A stretch of DNA of 64,000 nt from Spirosoma taeanense (GCF_013127955.1 NZ_CP053435.1:5617001-5681000); one strand, 5' to 3'. Positions 8,088 through 16,889 are shown, counted from the first letter of the stretch. Notes: a model not told the origin generated them from the letters alone. Made by a program: numbers and translations.

Positions 8088-8950
8088 CCCAATTTGCCGC
8101 CCGTTACTTCGAGGATACTACCGGTTATGAAACTGCCATCGCTGGAAGCCATCAGAACATAAGCCGGGGCAATTTCTTCGGGCTGACCCGGTCGCGCCAG
8201 CGCGACTTCGTGACCGAAATTCTTAACTTCGTCCCGCGGCATTGTGGCCGGAATATTGGGTGTCCAGACCGGCCCTGGCGCCACGCAGTTAACCCGAATA
8301 TTGCGCTCGCCTAACTGAATGGCAAGCGATTTGGTAAAGGCATGGATAGCGCCTTTGGTCGCCGTGTAGTCCAGCAGGATCGGGTTGCCCACAATTCCAA
8401 CGATGCTGCCCGTATTGATAATAGCGTCGCCTTCGTGCAGATGGGGTAGGGCGGCCTGCGCCATAAAAAAGTACGCCAGAATATTCGTGTCGAAAGTACG
8501 CCGGAGCTGTTCTTCGCTAATGTCTTCCAGCTTTTGCTGAGCCATCTGGTAGGCCGCATTATTGACCAGAATATTCAACTTGCCAAATTTCTCGACAGTC
8601 TGCCGGACGGCATCGTTACAATTAGCTTTCTGTCGAACATCGGCCTGAATAACCAGACAGGTCCGGCCTTTTGATTCAACTAAACGTTTGGTGTATTTAG
8701 CATCGTCGGTGTTTTCATTATAGACGATCGCTACGTCGGCTCCTTCCATGGCAAAGGCGACGGCCACTGCACGACCGATACCCGAATCGGCACCCGTGAT
8801 GATTGCGACTTTATCGGCGAGCTTGCCGGCTGGTTTATAATTTGACAAATCGCTGTCGGGGGCAGGGTCCATATCCGATTGTCGGGCTGGATAGGGTAAT
8901 TGCTGCCCAGGAATGTCTTCCGACGTGGGCCGAAATTCAGAAGGGTTCAT
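8084..8950 (-). CDS. SDR family oxidoreductase (YhxC/glucose dehydrogenase-like)
   Basis: A short-chain dehydrogenase of 288 residues if started at the Met at 8950; the frame extends nine residues further but MNPSEFRPTSEDIPGQQ is the usual beginning of this subfamily. The NAD(P) motif TGADSGIG, NNAAYQ, the catalytic Ser in NTGSIVG and the Tyr/Lys pair in DYTATKG are all present. The proline-rich N-terminal extension ending YKPAGKL is typical of general-stress SDRs such as YhxC and YdaD. Substrate is unknown. It is the first gene of the minus-strand cluster that continues with the dehydrogenase subunit 3 and GMC genes. Confidence 0.88.
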   Translation of the reverse strand: MNPSEFRPTSEDIPGQQLPYPARQSDMDPAPDSDLSNYKPAGKLADKVAIITGADSGIGRAVAVAFAMEGADVAIVYNENTDDAKYTKRLVESKGRTCLVIQADVRQKANCNDAVRQTVEKFGKLNILVNNAAYQMAQQKLEDISEEQLRRTFDTNILAYFFMAQAALPHLHEGDAIINTGSIVGIVGNPILLDYTATKGAIHAFTKSLAIQLGERNIRVNCVAPGPVWTPNIPATMPRDEVKNFGHEVALARPGQPEEIAPAYVLMASSDGSFITGSILEVTGGKLG

Positions 8951-9074
8951 ACGTCTGTTGAGTATAGTGAACTGCACGATTCCGGCCGTATTGCCGATAA
9001 GATCATTGCAATTTAGGTAAACAGGCGTTTAAGGGTTTTGTTGCCAGCAGGGGCTTGGCTGGGCTGCGAGCCGG

Positions 9075-9899
9075 TTATTTTTCCAGAATCAGGATATCCT
9101 GAAACGACGTAAAGTCTGTTCGACCGCACCAGGAACCGTAGTAGATTGGCTCCCGCAAGGTGAGCTGGTGACGAGCGAATAAATCTCGAACAAACGTTTC
9201 GTCGTAGGCTGAACCCGCTTCCGGGTTGGTGGGGTCAAACACCCAGCGTCCGTTAAGTGCATGCCGGAAATTGTACTGGCTCTGGCCAGCCGCCATCAGC
9301 GCACGCGACTCATCGTTCAGCAAAAACATCGTAATAAACGCCCGACCGCCGGGCCTGAGCACCCGCGCAATCTGAGTTGTATACCGCTCAATCTCCGGTC
9401 GGTCCATGTGCGTAAACACGGACGTCAGGAAAACAAAGTCAAATTCGTTGTCCGCGTAAGGAAAGCGGTATTGATGCGCCGGAAAACGTCCGTTTGGATT
9501 ATAATGAGCGTTATGAACGTCGGCCAGCTGGAACCGAAAAGTTGGAAAGCGGGGGGTGATATTCCTCTGACACCACGTAATCCCCTGTGCTACAATGTCG
9601 AACCCTTCGTAGCGGCCATCGGGCGCAATCAGGTAATTGGTTAGCGGAACGGCCATTCGACCAATGCCGCAGCCCACATCCAGAACGGCATCGGTCGGTT
9701 TAAGCCCACCGAGTTCAGTAAAGAGCTGTTTGAAGCGCTGGCCTACGGTCCGGAAGTCACCCGCGCCAATAAAAATGCGCGATCGTGGCGGAGTTAACGG
9801 GTCACGGTGTCCACGTAGAGAATCGTACTGATCCCAGAGCCGGTAAAGAATGGATTTTACCAGCCGACGGATTGGTAAGGGCAGTAAGCGTTTAAACAT
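9075..9899 (-). CDS. Class I SAM-dependent methyltransferase
   Basis: The 274-residue protein has the SAM-binding motif I VLDVGCGIGRMAVPL, an acidic motif II region around YEGFDIVAQGITW, and motif post-I NEFDFVFLTSVFTHMDRPEIERY, followed by RVLRPGGRAFITMFL. This is the Methyltransf_11/25 type found in small-molecule, sugar and lipid methylation. The N terminus (MFKRLLPLPIRRLVKSILYRLWDQYDSLRG) is basic and hydrophobic and may associate with the membrane. It is separated by more than 100 bp from the SDR gene downstream and by a 293-bp gap from recQ upstream. Substrate cannot be assigned. Confidence 0.85.
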   Translation of the reverse strand: MFKRLLPLPIRRLVKSILYRLWDQYDSLRGHRDPLTPPRSRIFIGAGDFRTVGQRFKQLFTELGGLKPTDAVLDVGCGIGRMAVPLTNYLIAPDGRYEGFDIVAQGITWCQRNITPRFPTFRFQLADVHNAHYNPNGRFPAHQYRFPYADNEFDFVFLTSVFTHMDRPEIERYTTQIARVLRPGGRAFITMFLLNDESRALMAAGQSQYNFRHALNGRWVFDPTNPEAGSAYDETFVRDLFARHQLTLREPIYYGSWCGRTDFTSFQDILILEK

Positions 9900-10030
9900 A
9901 GCCGCAACTTAGGGTACATAGTCGTAAAGATTACGCTAAACAGGACATATGATTTCTGAAAAAACGATCTGCCTGCGCCTACTAAAAACGATACCTCAGC
10001 GTTTACAGGATAACGCAACGGTTTGTCACC

Positions 10031-10137
10031 GACGGATGTCAATACAGTAAAGCGAGGACATCCGTCATCAGGATTCCGGCAATCCCACCGTAGTGATCGG
10101 GGGCCAGATACTTACATGTCTGGTCTCCGATTTTTTA
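10031..10137 (+). ncRNA. Two hairpins ending in a plus-strand intrinsic terminator: possible small RNA
   Basis: In the 293-bp gap between two minus-strand genes, a perfect 10-bp inverted repeat (GACGGATGTC at 10031-10040, GACATCCGTC at 10057-10066) is followed by a 13-bp stem with two G-U pairs (10096-10108 with 10119-10131) and the tract TTTTTTATT. The terminator points in the plus direction, while the genes on both sides read minus and it does not end either of them. A plus-strand transcript from about 9.95-10.14 kb would explain it. No good promoter was recognised, so the RNA is a hypothesis. Confidence 0.4.
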
Positions 10138-10192
10138 TTGGGGATACAGCACAGAAAAATAAGTCGAAGCAACCAGGAGCAATCCGGGCGCG

Positions 10193-12106
10193 TCAACCCA
10201 GATTCAGCGTAAGATTCCCGGTTTTCGTGTACCGAATCTCTTCCTCGGCGAGCATCTGCTGCAGCGTCTGCGCCAGCGTTTCGGCATCAGTCTGGGCGAA
10301 ATGATAGGAAAGCTGTTTGGGCGATACGCCTGGTCCGTTGGCCAGAGCCACATAGGCCCGAACCTCCTCGCGTACGGCCGAGGGATTGATCTCCGGTTCT
10401 TTTTTCTTCTTCAGGCAGTTGTCGCAGATGCCGCAGGGCTGGCCGGGTTTCTCGCCAAAATAGGCCTGCAACAACCGCGTCCGGCACTGTTTGGGGTGTT
10501 CCGTGTACAGAATGGCCGCCTGCACTTTCCGTAAGGCTAACTCCTTACGTCGGTTCAGCTCGGGTACATTGATCGGCAGCGAAGGGGCATCGAGCCGGGG
10601 AGTCAGAAAGGTTAGCTGGGGTTTATCTTTCTGCTTTTCATACACCACCACATTACGTTGATGAAGCTGTTCGAGCAGATTCTCGATCTCGCTCTGGTTG
10701 ATCATGAACGCCCGCGCCAGTGCCGATTCGGCAATGGTAACGAAATCGGTGAATAACTCCCCGCCATACATCCTGAGAATGAGTTTGAGGAATGAATCGA
10801 AGCGCGGGTTCATCACCTGGAACTCATACAACTGCCGATTATCCAGCACCAGCGACAGGCGGGAAGGGTGGTAATAATTTTCGTTCAGTTGAATAAACCC
10901 CTCCAGTTGCAGTTGCTTAAGCGCGTAGTGGGTTTCCTGCGGAGGTAAATTGAACGTATTGGCGAATGTGCTCAGGTCAAAGTCATAGCTGCTGAACTGG
11001 CCCCCGCCCAGCGGAACGGCTGTGTAATTGGCCACGGCCTGATACACCCGGCGCAGCATCTCAACCGGCTGGTAAAGCTGTTCAGTTCGGAAGCGCAGAC
11101 TCTCCAGATCGCCGTTCGTGTAGAGCATGACGGCGTAAGCCTTCTGGCCGTCGCGGCCCGCCCGGCCCGCTTCCTGATAGTAAGCCTCAAGCGAATCCGG
11201 TACGTCGAGATGCACAACCACCCGCACATCCGGCTTGTCGATACCCATCCCAAAGGCGTTGGTGGCAACCATCACGCGCGTTCGATCCTGAATCCAGGCG
11301 TCCTGCTTATCGGTTCGCTGCTGGGTTGTCAGGCCCGCATGGTAAAAATCGGCGGATATGCCCTGTCGCACGAGCCACTGCGCTACCTGCTGCGTTTGTT
11401 TGCGGCTCCGAACGTACACAATCGCGCAGCCCGGCACCCGCTGCAGAATCCGGAGCAGCCGCTCTTTCTTGCTTTCTTCCAGAATAGCCGAGTAGGAGAG
11501 GTTCGGCCGGGCGAAGGTCTGCCGGAAGACCTGGGGCTCCCGTAAGGCCAGCTTTTCCTGAATATCAGTTTGTACTTCAGGCGTAGCCGAAGCGGTCAGG
11601 GCAATAATCGGCGTTTCGGAGATCAGTTCCCGGAACTCAGCTATTTGCAGATACGGCGGCCGGAAGTCATACCCCCAGGCCGATATGCAGTGGGCTTCGT
11701 CAACGGCCAGCAGGCAAACCGTCATTTGCTTCACGCGCTCAATAACAATCTCTGTCCGCAGCCGCTCGGGCGATACATACAGAAACTTGGTGTTGCCGTA
11801 GATGCAGTTATCCAGGGTCGTGTCGATCTCGCGGTAATGCATGCCCGAATAGATGGCCGCGGCCGGGATACCCCGTTTACGCAGTTGCTCAACCTGGTCC
11901 TTCATGAGCGCAATGAGGGGCGTCACGACAATGCACACACCTTTCATGGCGAGCGTCGGCACCTGGAAGCAGATGGATTTACCGCCACCCGTGGGCATCA
12001 GCACCAGCGTGTCCTGACGGGCCAGCACGGCATTGACCACGTCCTCCTGCATGGGCCGGAAGGAAGTGTATCCCCAAAACTGCTGTAAAATCTGGCGGAC
12101 GGTCAA
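10193..12106 (-). CDS. recQ: ATP-dependent DNA helicase of the RecQ family
   Basis: A 3'-5' helicase for recombination and repair. Walker A is MPTGGGKS (about residues 38-45), motif II is VDEAHCISAWGYDFRP, the aromatic-rich loop typical of RecQ, and motif VI is QEAGRAGRDGQ. The zinc site C-x17-C-x2-C-x2-C (CRTRLL... to CGICDNC) and a winged-helix region follow. At 637 residues it is shorter than E. coli-type RecQ plus HRDC, and I see no clear HRDC domain in the last 100 residues. The start codon is TTG: an in-frame TAA lies two codons upstream and the next Met is residue 19, inside the conserved FRPMQ motif. Confidence 0.92.
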   Translation of the reverse strand: MTVRQILQQFWGYTSFRPMQEDVVNAVLARQDTLVLMPTGGGKSICFQVPTLAMKGVCIVVTPLIALMKDQVEQLRKRGIPAAAIYSGMHYREIDTTLDNCIYGNTKFLYVSPERLRTEIVIERVKQMTVCLLAVDEAHCISAWGYDFRPPYLQIAEFRELISETPIIALTASATPEVQTDIQEKLALREPQVFRQTFARPNLSYSAILEESKKERLLRILQRVPGCAIVYVRSRKQTQQVAQWLVRQGISADFYHAGLTTQQRTDKQDAWIQDRTRVMVATNAFGMGIDKPDVRVVVHLDVPDSLEAYYQEAGRAGRDGQKAYAVMLYTNGDLESLRFRTEQLYQPVEMLRRVYQAVANYTAVPLGGGQFSSYDFDLSTFANTFNLPPQETHYALKQLQLEGFIQLNENYYHPSRLSLVLDNRQLYEFQVMNPRFDSFLKLILRMYGGELFTDFVTIAESALARAFMINQSEIENLLEQLHQRNVVVYEKQKDKPQLTFLTPRLDAPSLPINVPELNRRKELALRKVQAAILYTEHPKQCRTRLLQAYFGEKPGQPCGICDNCLKKKKEPEINPSAVREEVRAYVALANGPGVSPKQLSYHFAQTDAETLAQTLQQMLAEEEIRYTKTGNLTLNLG

Positions 12107-12127
12107 CGGTTACTTCGATTTATGTTC

Positions 12128-12180
12128 GTTGGGTCCGGTTTTGGTCGCGTCAGCTAACACCGGACCCAACTGCAAATTTA
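12128..12180 (-). promoter_or_regulatory. recQ promoter element and 5'-end hairpin
   Basis: The minus strand carries TAAATTTG (12180-12173), a -7 element, and 2 bp later a perfect 12-bp inverted repeat (GTTGGGTCCGGT at 12170-12159 reading minus, partner at 12139-12128) with a 19-nt loop. A transcript started at the usual distance would open with this hairpin, 21 nt before the TTG start of recQ. No well-spaced -33 TTG was found. Confidence 0.5.
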
Positions 12181-12254
12181 CAGCGTGGGAAAGACAAATC
12201 CGGCAGGGAATCGTTCTCGTTAGTACGTAACAGGGACACTTAACAGGAATAACG

Positions 12255-12662
12255 ATGATTCAGAAAGTAATCAAATCGGATGAGGAGTGGCGCAGCATCC
12301 TCACGCCTGAGCAATATCGGGTTGCCCGGGGTAAAGGCACTGAACGCGCTTTTGCGGGTGCATACTGCGAAACGCATGACCCGGGCGTTTATGCCTGCGT
12401 ATGCTGCGGCACCGAGCTGTTCGAGTCAAAAACCAAGTTTGAGTCGGGTACGGGCTGGCCAAGTTTTACGGAACCGATTGAAGAAGATCGGATTCGTCTG
12501 GAAAAGGACTATAGCCACGGCATGTTTCGGATTGAGGTGTTGTGTAATGTATGCGACGCCCATCTTGGACACGTTTTCAACGATGGACCGGCACCAACCG
12601 GCCTTCGGTTTTGTCTCAATTCCGTCTCGCTGGTTTTAAAGCGAAGCGCTCATACTGAATAA
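12255..12662 (+). CDS. msrB: Peptide-methionine (R)-S-oxide reductase
   Basis: Reduces the R epimer of methionine sulfoxide in damaged proteins. The 135-residue single-domain protein has both zinc CxxC pairs (CVCC near residue 48 and CNVC near 97), the substrate motif GTGWPSF, HLGHVFNDGP, and the catalytic Cys in RFCLNSVSL. There is no signal peptide, so it acts in the cytoplasm. It is transcribed divergently from recQ; a weak hairpin with a T7 tract follows. Family and length match MsrB closely, and no MsrA domain is fused to it. Confidence 0.96.
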   Translation: MIQKVIKSDEEWRSILTPEQYRVARGKGTERAFAGAYCETHDPGVYACVCCGTELFESKTKFESGTGWPSFTEPIEEDRIRLEKDYSHGMFRIEVLCNVCDAHLGHVFNDGPAPTGLRFCLNSVSLVLKRSAHTE

Positions 12663-12673
12663 TAAAAATATGC

Positions 12674-12699
12674 GTTAGAAAGCAAGCTAACCTTTTTTT
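12674..12699 (+). terminator. Probable msrB terminator
   Basis: A short stem GTTAG/CTAAC (12674-12678 with 12687-12691) is followed by C and seven T residues, 12 bp after the msrB stop codon. The stem is weak but the T tract and position fit. Confidence 0.55.
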
Positions 12700-12721
12700 C
12701 TGGGGTTTCTGTGGCTACTTT

Positions 12722-12768
12722 GGCTTTCGTTTCACATCCGGATTCGCAACCGGCGTGAAACGAAAGCC
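12722..12768 (+). repeat. 14-bp inverted repeat in front of the protease gene
   Basis: GGCTTTCGTTTCAC (12722-12735) and its exact complement at 12755-12768 enclose 19 nt that contain a second small CCGG/CCGG match. There is no T tract, so it is not a normal terminator. TACTTTG, a shortened -7-like element, ends at its first base, so it may form the 5' end of the transcript for the secreted protease whose ATG is 78 bp further on. Confidence 0.5.
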
Positions 12769-12846
12769 CGTGTAATCCCGTATTGGCAAATACCCAATGT
12801 TCAATCGTTCGACAACCGATTATTGACCCATAACTCTACAGCGTAC

Positions 12847-15531
12847 ATGTATTTCCGGAAATCCTCGGCGCGACCGTTCGTTGCCGGGCTGGTGTTAGTT
12901 GGATCTCTGCTGGCCGGTTCGGTATTCGCCCAAAATAAAACCGCTTCGGCTAAGCCAAATACGGCCTACGCCCAGTTTGTGCGGTCTATGCGGACAGCGT
13001 TACCCGTTCCTAAAACGATTTGTTATAAAGTTGAACGTGACGCGTTTACGCGGATTCTGCCACCCGATGAGTTTCTGAAGAGCCGTCAGAATCCGAATGC
13101 CCGTCGAGCGGCCACGGCTAAATTTAACGTTACCTATACTAATTTTTCACCCGAAGCCCAGCGCGCATTTCAGTACGCCGTCGACATCTGGTCAAACATT
13201 CTGGTTTCGCCGGTAACCATCAATATTTCTGCGAACTGGACAAACCAGAACCGGGGTGTCCTGGGATCGGCTGGTCCGGCCGAGATTCGGATTGGCTCCG
13301 ATGGGACCCAGAAAGCCCTGGGCGTGTATCCTATCGCGCTGGCCGAAAAAATTGCCCGGCGTGACCTGAATGATCCTACTGATCCCGACATCAATGCCGA
13401 TTTTAACCGCAACAACAACTGGTATTACGGCCTCGACGGGAAAACGCCCGCTGGCCAGACCGATCTGGTCACGGTAGTGCTGCACGAAATTGGTCACGGA
13501 TTGGGTTTCATTGGGTATTTTGGTACGACCGGCACTTCGGGCCAATACACGCTGAATGGGTATCCGGCAGTGTTCGATCACTTCATTGAGAATGGACAGG
13601 GTCAGCGGCTGGTGTCGGCAACGAGTTCAGCAGGACTGGCATTCCCCGATAACTCTAATGCCTTGTACCGACAGCTAACGGGCGGGAACCTGTATCTGAA
13701 CGGTCCGATACTGCAGCAAAAAACCGGCCAACGCGCTAAACTGTATGCACCTTCTTCGTTCGACCGGGGGTCGAGCGTTTACCACCTCGACGAAGAAACG
13801 TATAGAAGCACAACTACCCGGGTGGACAGTAACTCGCTGATGACGCCCCAACTGGCCAACGCCGAAGCGATTCATACACCCGGCCCGCTGGTGATCAACT
13901 TTTTCTCCGATATTGAATGGAAGACTACCTCGGTGCTGCACGAGCCCCTGGTCAGTAGCGAAGACGTTAAGGATGTGGTGTTCCGGGCACGCGTCATAAG
14001 CGATACCACGCTTCGGGCCAATTCGGTTCGGTTCTTTTACCGGAAGAGCGCGCCAACGGGCACCGATAGTACGTTCCTCTCCATTACCCCAACGCTGGTA
14101 GCGGGCACTACGGCTGATTATACCTACACCATGCCTGCTAACCTCGCGCAGGGCGATGTCTGGTACTATTTTCAGGCCCAGGATGTATCGGGACGGACCT
14201 ACACAAATCCCGGTAAATCGCCTACGGGCGTGCAGCTTTTACACCGCGTCCAGTTCGGGCCCGATACGTCGCCCCCGTCCATTTTGTTCAGTCCAAGCAA
14301 AAATTTCATTTTCAATCCGGCAGCAACCGACAGCATACCCGTCTATGCGGGCATATCAGACGACCGTGAAACGGGCATCGATACGGCTTATGTCGAATAC
14401 CAGATAAACGGTCAGGGTCAGCAGGCGATTCCGCTTCGCTATACCCGCCAGACGGTTAACGGTAACCGGTACGACAGCGTCTATACCAACCGGATTACGT
14501 TTCCGGCCAATACGCTGAAAGCCGGCGATAAGATTTCGTACCGGATTGTCGCCCGCGATTCGTCGCGCGCCCGAAATCAGCGGGTTAGTCCCCAGACGGG
14601 TTTCTACGAAGTAACGGTTGTGCAGCTTCAGGCCACCCGTGATCAGTATACCAATACATTCGCTAATGCAACAGCCGCTAGCGATTTTGCTACGTATGGA
14701 TTCAGCATCACGACGCCAACGGGCTTTGCTAACCCGGCTATTCATTCAGAACACCCGTACCGAAACGGCAGCGATTTTAAATACCAAAGCAATTATGAAA
14801 CGGTTCTGCTGGCACCAATTCGTATAAAAACAAACCCCGACAGCGCCACCATTCGGTATGATGAAATTGTGCTGGTTGAGCCGGGCGAAGCGGGCAGTCG
14901 ATACGGCGACGATGATTTTTACGATTACGTCATTGTGGAAGGATCGCGCAATAACGGCCAAACCTGGCAACCCATTGTGGATGGCTATGACTCAAACGAC
15001 CAGACCGACTGGCTGAACGCTTATAACCGGAATCTGGTCCCGGGAACGTCGGCCAATGACCGTAACTCCGCAACGGTGGGGACGCCTGCGTTGTATAAGC
15101 GCCGGGAGTTATCAATAACCAACAATGGATTCTTCCGGGCTGGTGAGCAGATTCTGATTCGATTCCGGCTGTTTGCCGATCAGTTAGCGCATGGCTGGGG
15201 CTGGGCCATCGATAACCTGCAAATTCAGGTGCCGCCCCCACCGCCCGTGCTGGCCGTCGAGCCGATCAGTGCCGGTCGCTTCTCGGTTTACCCGAACCCC
15301 GTCAGCACCGGACGAGTACGGATCGAAGCCGAACTGCCCCGACCTGTTGCCGAAGCCGCTCTGACGGTTTCCAGCGGTACCGGACAGACCCTGCGGCAAC
15401 TGACGCTGAAGGTTGGCGGCTCGAAACTCAGCGAGCAAATTGACCTGAGCCAGTTACCAACAGGCCTTTATTTTCTTCGTCTGAATGCGGGCGATCTGGT
15501 ATTGACGCAAAAAGTGATTATTACCCATTAA
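12847..15531 (+). CDS. Secreted zinc protease (metzincin-like) with type IX secretion C-terminal domain
   Basis: An 894-residue exported protein. The signal peptide runs MYFRKSSARPFVAGLVLVGS through LLAGSVFAQ; I prefer this ATG over a TTG eight codons upstream. After a propeptide-like stretch, HEIGHGLGFIG gives the HExxHxxGxx zinc motif, and NSLMTP about 125 residues later looks like the Met-turn of metzincins, with GSSVYHLDE between. Beta-rich middle domains follow, including a part resembling a MAM/jelly-roll region. The last 80 residues (FSVYPNPVSTG... to LPTGLYFLRL...QKVIITH) are a type A sorting domain, so the protein should be exported by the T9SS and anchored or released at the surface. 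It ends just before a long hairpin. Confidence 0.85.
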   Translation: MYFRKSSARPFVAGLVLVGSLLAGSVFAQNKTASAKPNTAYAQFVRSMRTALPVPKTICYKVERDAFTRILPPDEFLKSRQNPNARRAATAKFNVTYTNFSPEAQRAFQYAVDIWSNILVSPVTINISANWTNQNRGVLGSAGPAEIRIGSDGTQKALGVYPIALAEKIARRDLNDPTDPDINADFNRNNNWYYGLDGKTPAGQTDLVTVVLHEIGHGLGFIGYFGTTGTSGQYTLNGYPAVFDHFIENGQGQRLVSATSSAGLAFPDNSNALYRQLTGGNLYLNGPILQQKTGQRAKLYAPSSFDRGSSVYHLDEETYRSTTTRVDSNSLMTPQLANAEAIHTPGPLVINFFSDIEWKTTSVLHEPLVSSEDVKDVVFRARVISDTTLRANSVRFFYRKSAPTGTDSTFLSITPTLVAGTTADYTYTMPANLAQGDVWYYFQAQDVSGRTYTNPGKSPTGVQLLHRVQFGPDTSPPSILFSPSKNFIFNPAATDSIPVYAGISDDRETGIDTAYVEYQINGQGQQAIPLRYTRQTVNGNRYDSVYTNRITFPANTLKAGDKISYRIVARDSSRARNQRVSPQTGFYEVTVVQLQATRDQYTNTFANATAASDFATYGFSITTPTGFANPAIHSEHPYRNGSDFKYQSNYETVLLAPIRIKTNPDSATIRYDEIVLVEPGEAGSRYGDDDFYDYVIVEGSRNNGQTWQPIVDGYDSNDQTDWLNAYNRNLVPGTSANDRNSATVGTPALYKRRELSITNNGFFRAGEQILIRFRLFADQLAHGWGWAIDNLQIQVPPPPPVLAVEPISAGRFSVYPNPVSTGRVRIEAELPRPVAEAALTVSSGTGQTLRQLTLKVGGSKLSEQIDLSQLPTGLYFLRLNAGDLVLTQKVIITH

Positions 15532-15556
15532 GAGGGTGCAGATAAGTTAATTAGTG

Positions 15557-15623
15557 AGGAGTTGTCATTAGGTTTGCGCTACGTCTGCTCCGGCGACGGC
15601 GCAAGCTGATGACAACTCCTTTT
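15557..15623 (+). terminator. Long hairpin ending the protease gene
   Basis: AGGAGTTGTCAT (15557-15568) pairs perfectly with 15609-15620, and inside it TTGCGC/GCGCAA (15574-15579 with 15599-15604) forms a second stem. Four T residues follow. The ATG at 15609 is the first base of the descending arm, so that ATG is a poor start for the next gene. Confidence 0.6.
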
Positions 15624-15629
15624 GTGTTA

Positions 15630-16889
15630 ATGAAAGCCATTTTCGCTACTATCGCCGTTACGTTATTCGTGATGGGTTGTTCGCCCGCCCGGCGTATCGC
15701 CCGCGATCTGCGCACCCAGCCTATTTATACCGATCACTTTACGGGCGTGGCGCTGTATGACCCGGTCCGGCAACGGAAGCTGATTCAACACAACGCCGAC
15801 AAGACGTTTACGCCCGCATCCAACACCAAGCTATTTAGCTTTTATACGGGGGTGCTGAGCCTGCGCGATTCGTTGCCGGTATTGCATTACATTGTTCGGA
15901 ATGACTCCTTAATTTTCTGGGGAACCGGCAACCCGTTATTACTGCATCCCGACCTACCTGATTCAACGGCGCTGAGTTTTCTGCGCTCGCGGCCCGAACG
16001 GCTGTTTTTCTCAGCGGCTAACTATACTGGGCCGCGTTTCGGGCCGGGCTGGTCGTGGGACGACTACAATGATTACTATTCAGCCGAATTAGTCCCGTTA
16101 CCTATTTACGGCAATGTGGTCCGATTTATAAACAAATCCGTTAGTCCCGCCCGGTTTCGTGATAGTGTTCAGACGACAGACGGTACAGGCAGCGTACGGC
16201 GCGACGAGTTCAGGAATCAGTTTCGGCAGTTGGCAGATCGTAGAACTACCGGGCAGGACATACCGTTTCGCTGGTCGGCAGCACTGGCTGCTCAACTGCT
16301 GGCCGATACGCTTCATCGGCCGGTAGGCGTTGTGAATCGGCCCATGCCCGCAGACGCCCGATTAATCCGGGGCTCATCAACGGATTCCCTGTATAAGCGA
16401 ATGTTACAGATCAGTGATAACCAGTTCGCTGAGCAGATTCTGTTCATGGTATCGGCCGAGCGGGGCACTGAGAAGCTCCAGCCGGTTACCGAACTACGCC
16501 GGGTGGCCGATAGTATCCTGCACTATCCGACCGGAGCCGCTAAATGGGTGGATGGCTCCGGCCTGTCGCGCTACAATCTGTTTACGCCGAATGTGCTAAT
16601 TGACCTGCTCGGAAAAATTGCGGCCAAAGTTCCGCAACAGCGGCTGTTTGCCCTACTGCCCGCTGTCGGGCAATCTGGTACGTTACAGGGAATGACGGTG
16701 GCGGGTGAACCCTATATCTTCGCAAAATCCGGCTCAATGAGTGGCGTCTATAACCTGAGCGGTTACATGGTGACGAAACAGGGTAAAACGCTTCAATTCA
16801 GCATCATGCATAACAATTTTACCCAACCTATCAGCGAAATGCGTCGCCGGACTACGGAGCTGTTGAAGCAGATTCACAAACGTTTTTAA
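15630..16889 (+). CDS. Lipoprotein D-Ala-D-Ala carboxypeptidase/endopeptidase of the PBP4 (S13) type
   Basis: A 419-residue penicillin-binding protein for peptidoglycan trimming. All three serine-hydrolase motifs are visible: SNTK (Ser64-Lys67) after TFTPA, SDN in QISDNQFAEQ, and KSG in FAKSGSMSGVY. The N terminus MKAIFATIAVTLFVMGCSPA has a lipobox with Cys17, so it is a membrane-anchored periplasmic lipoprotein. I take the ATG at 15630 because the upstream in-frame ATG lies inside the preceding hairpin and would add seven non-signal residues. At its 3' end it overlaps the convergent permease gene by 4 bp. Confidence 0.87.
   Translation: MKAIFATIAVTLFVMGCSPARRIARDLRTQPIYTDHFTGVALYDPVRQRKLIQHNADKTFTPASNTKLFSFYTGVLSLRDSLPVLHYIVRNDSLIFWGTGNPLLLHPDLPDSTALSFLRSRPERLFFSAANYTGPRFGPGWSWDDYNDYYSAELVPLPIYGNVVRFINKSVSPARFRDSVQTTDGTGSVRRDEFRNQFRQLADRRTTGQDIPFRWSAALAAQLLADTLHRPVGVVNRPMPADARLIRGSSTDSLYKRMLQISDNQFAEQILFMVSAERGTEKLQPVTELRRVADSILHYPTGAAKWVDGSGLSRYNLFTPNVLIDLLGKIAAKVPQQRLFALLPAVGQSGTLQGMTVAGEPYIFAKSGSMSGVYNLSGYMVTKQGKTLQFSIMHNNFTQPISEMRRRTTELLKQIHKRF

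Noticed and set aside
15609..15629. ATG at 15609 as start of the PBP4-like gene
   Set aside because: It lies on the descending arm of a 12-bp hairpin and adds seven residues before a normal lipoprotein signal.
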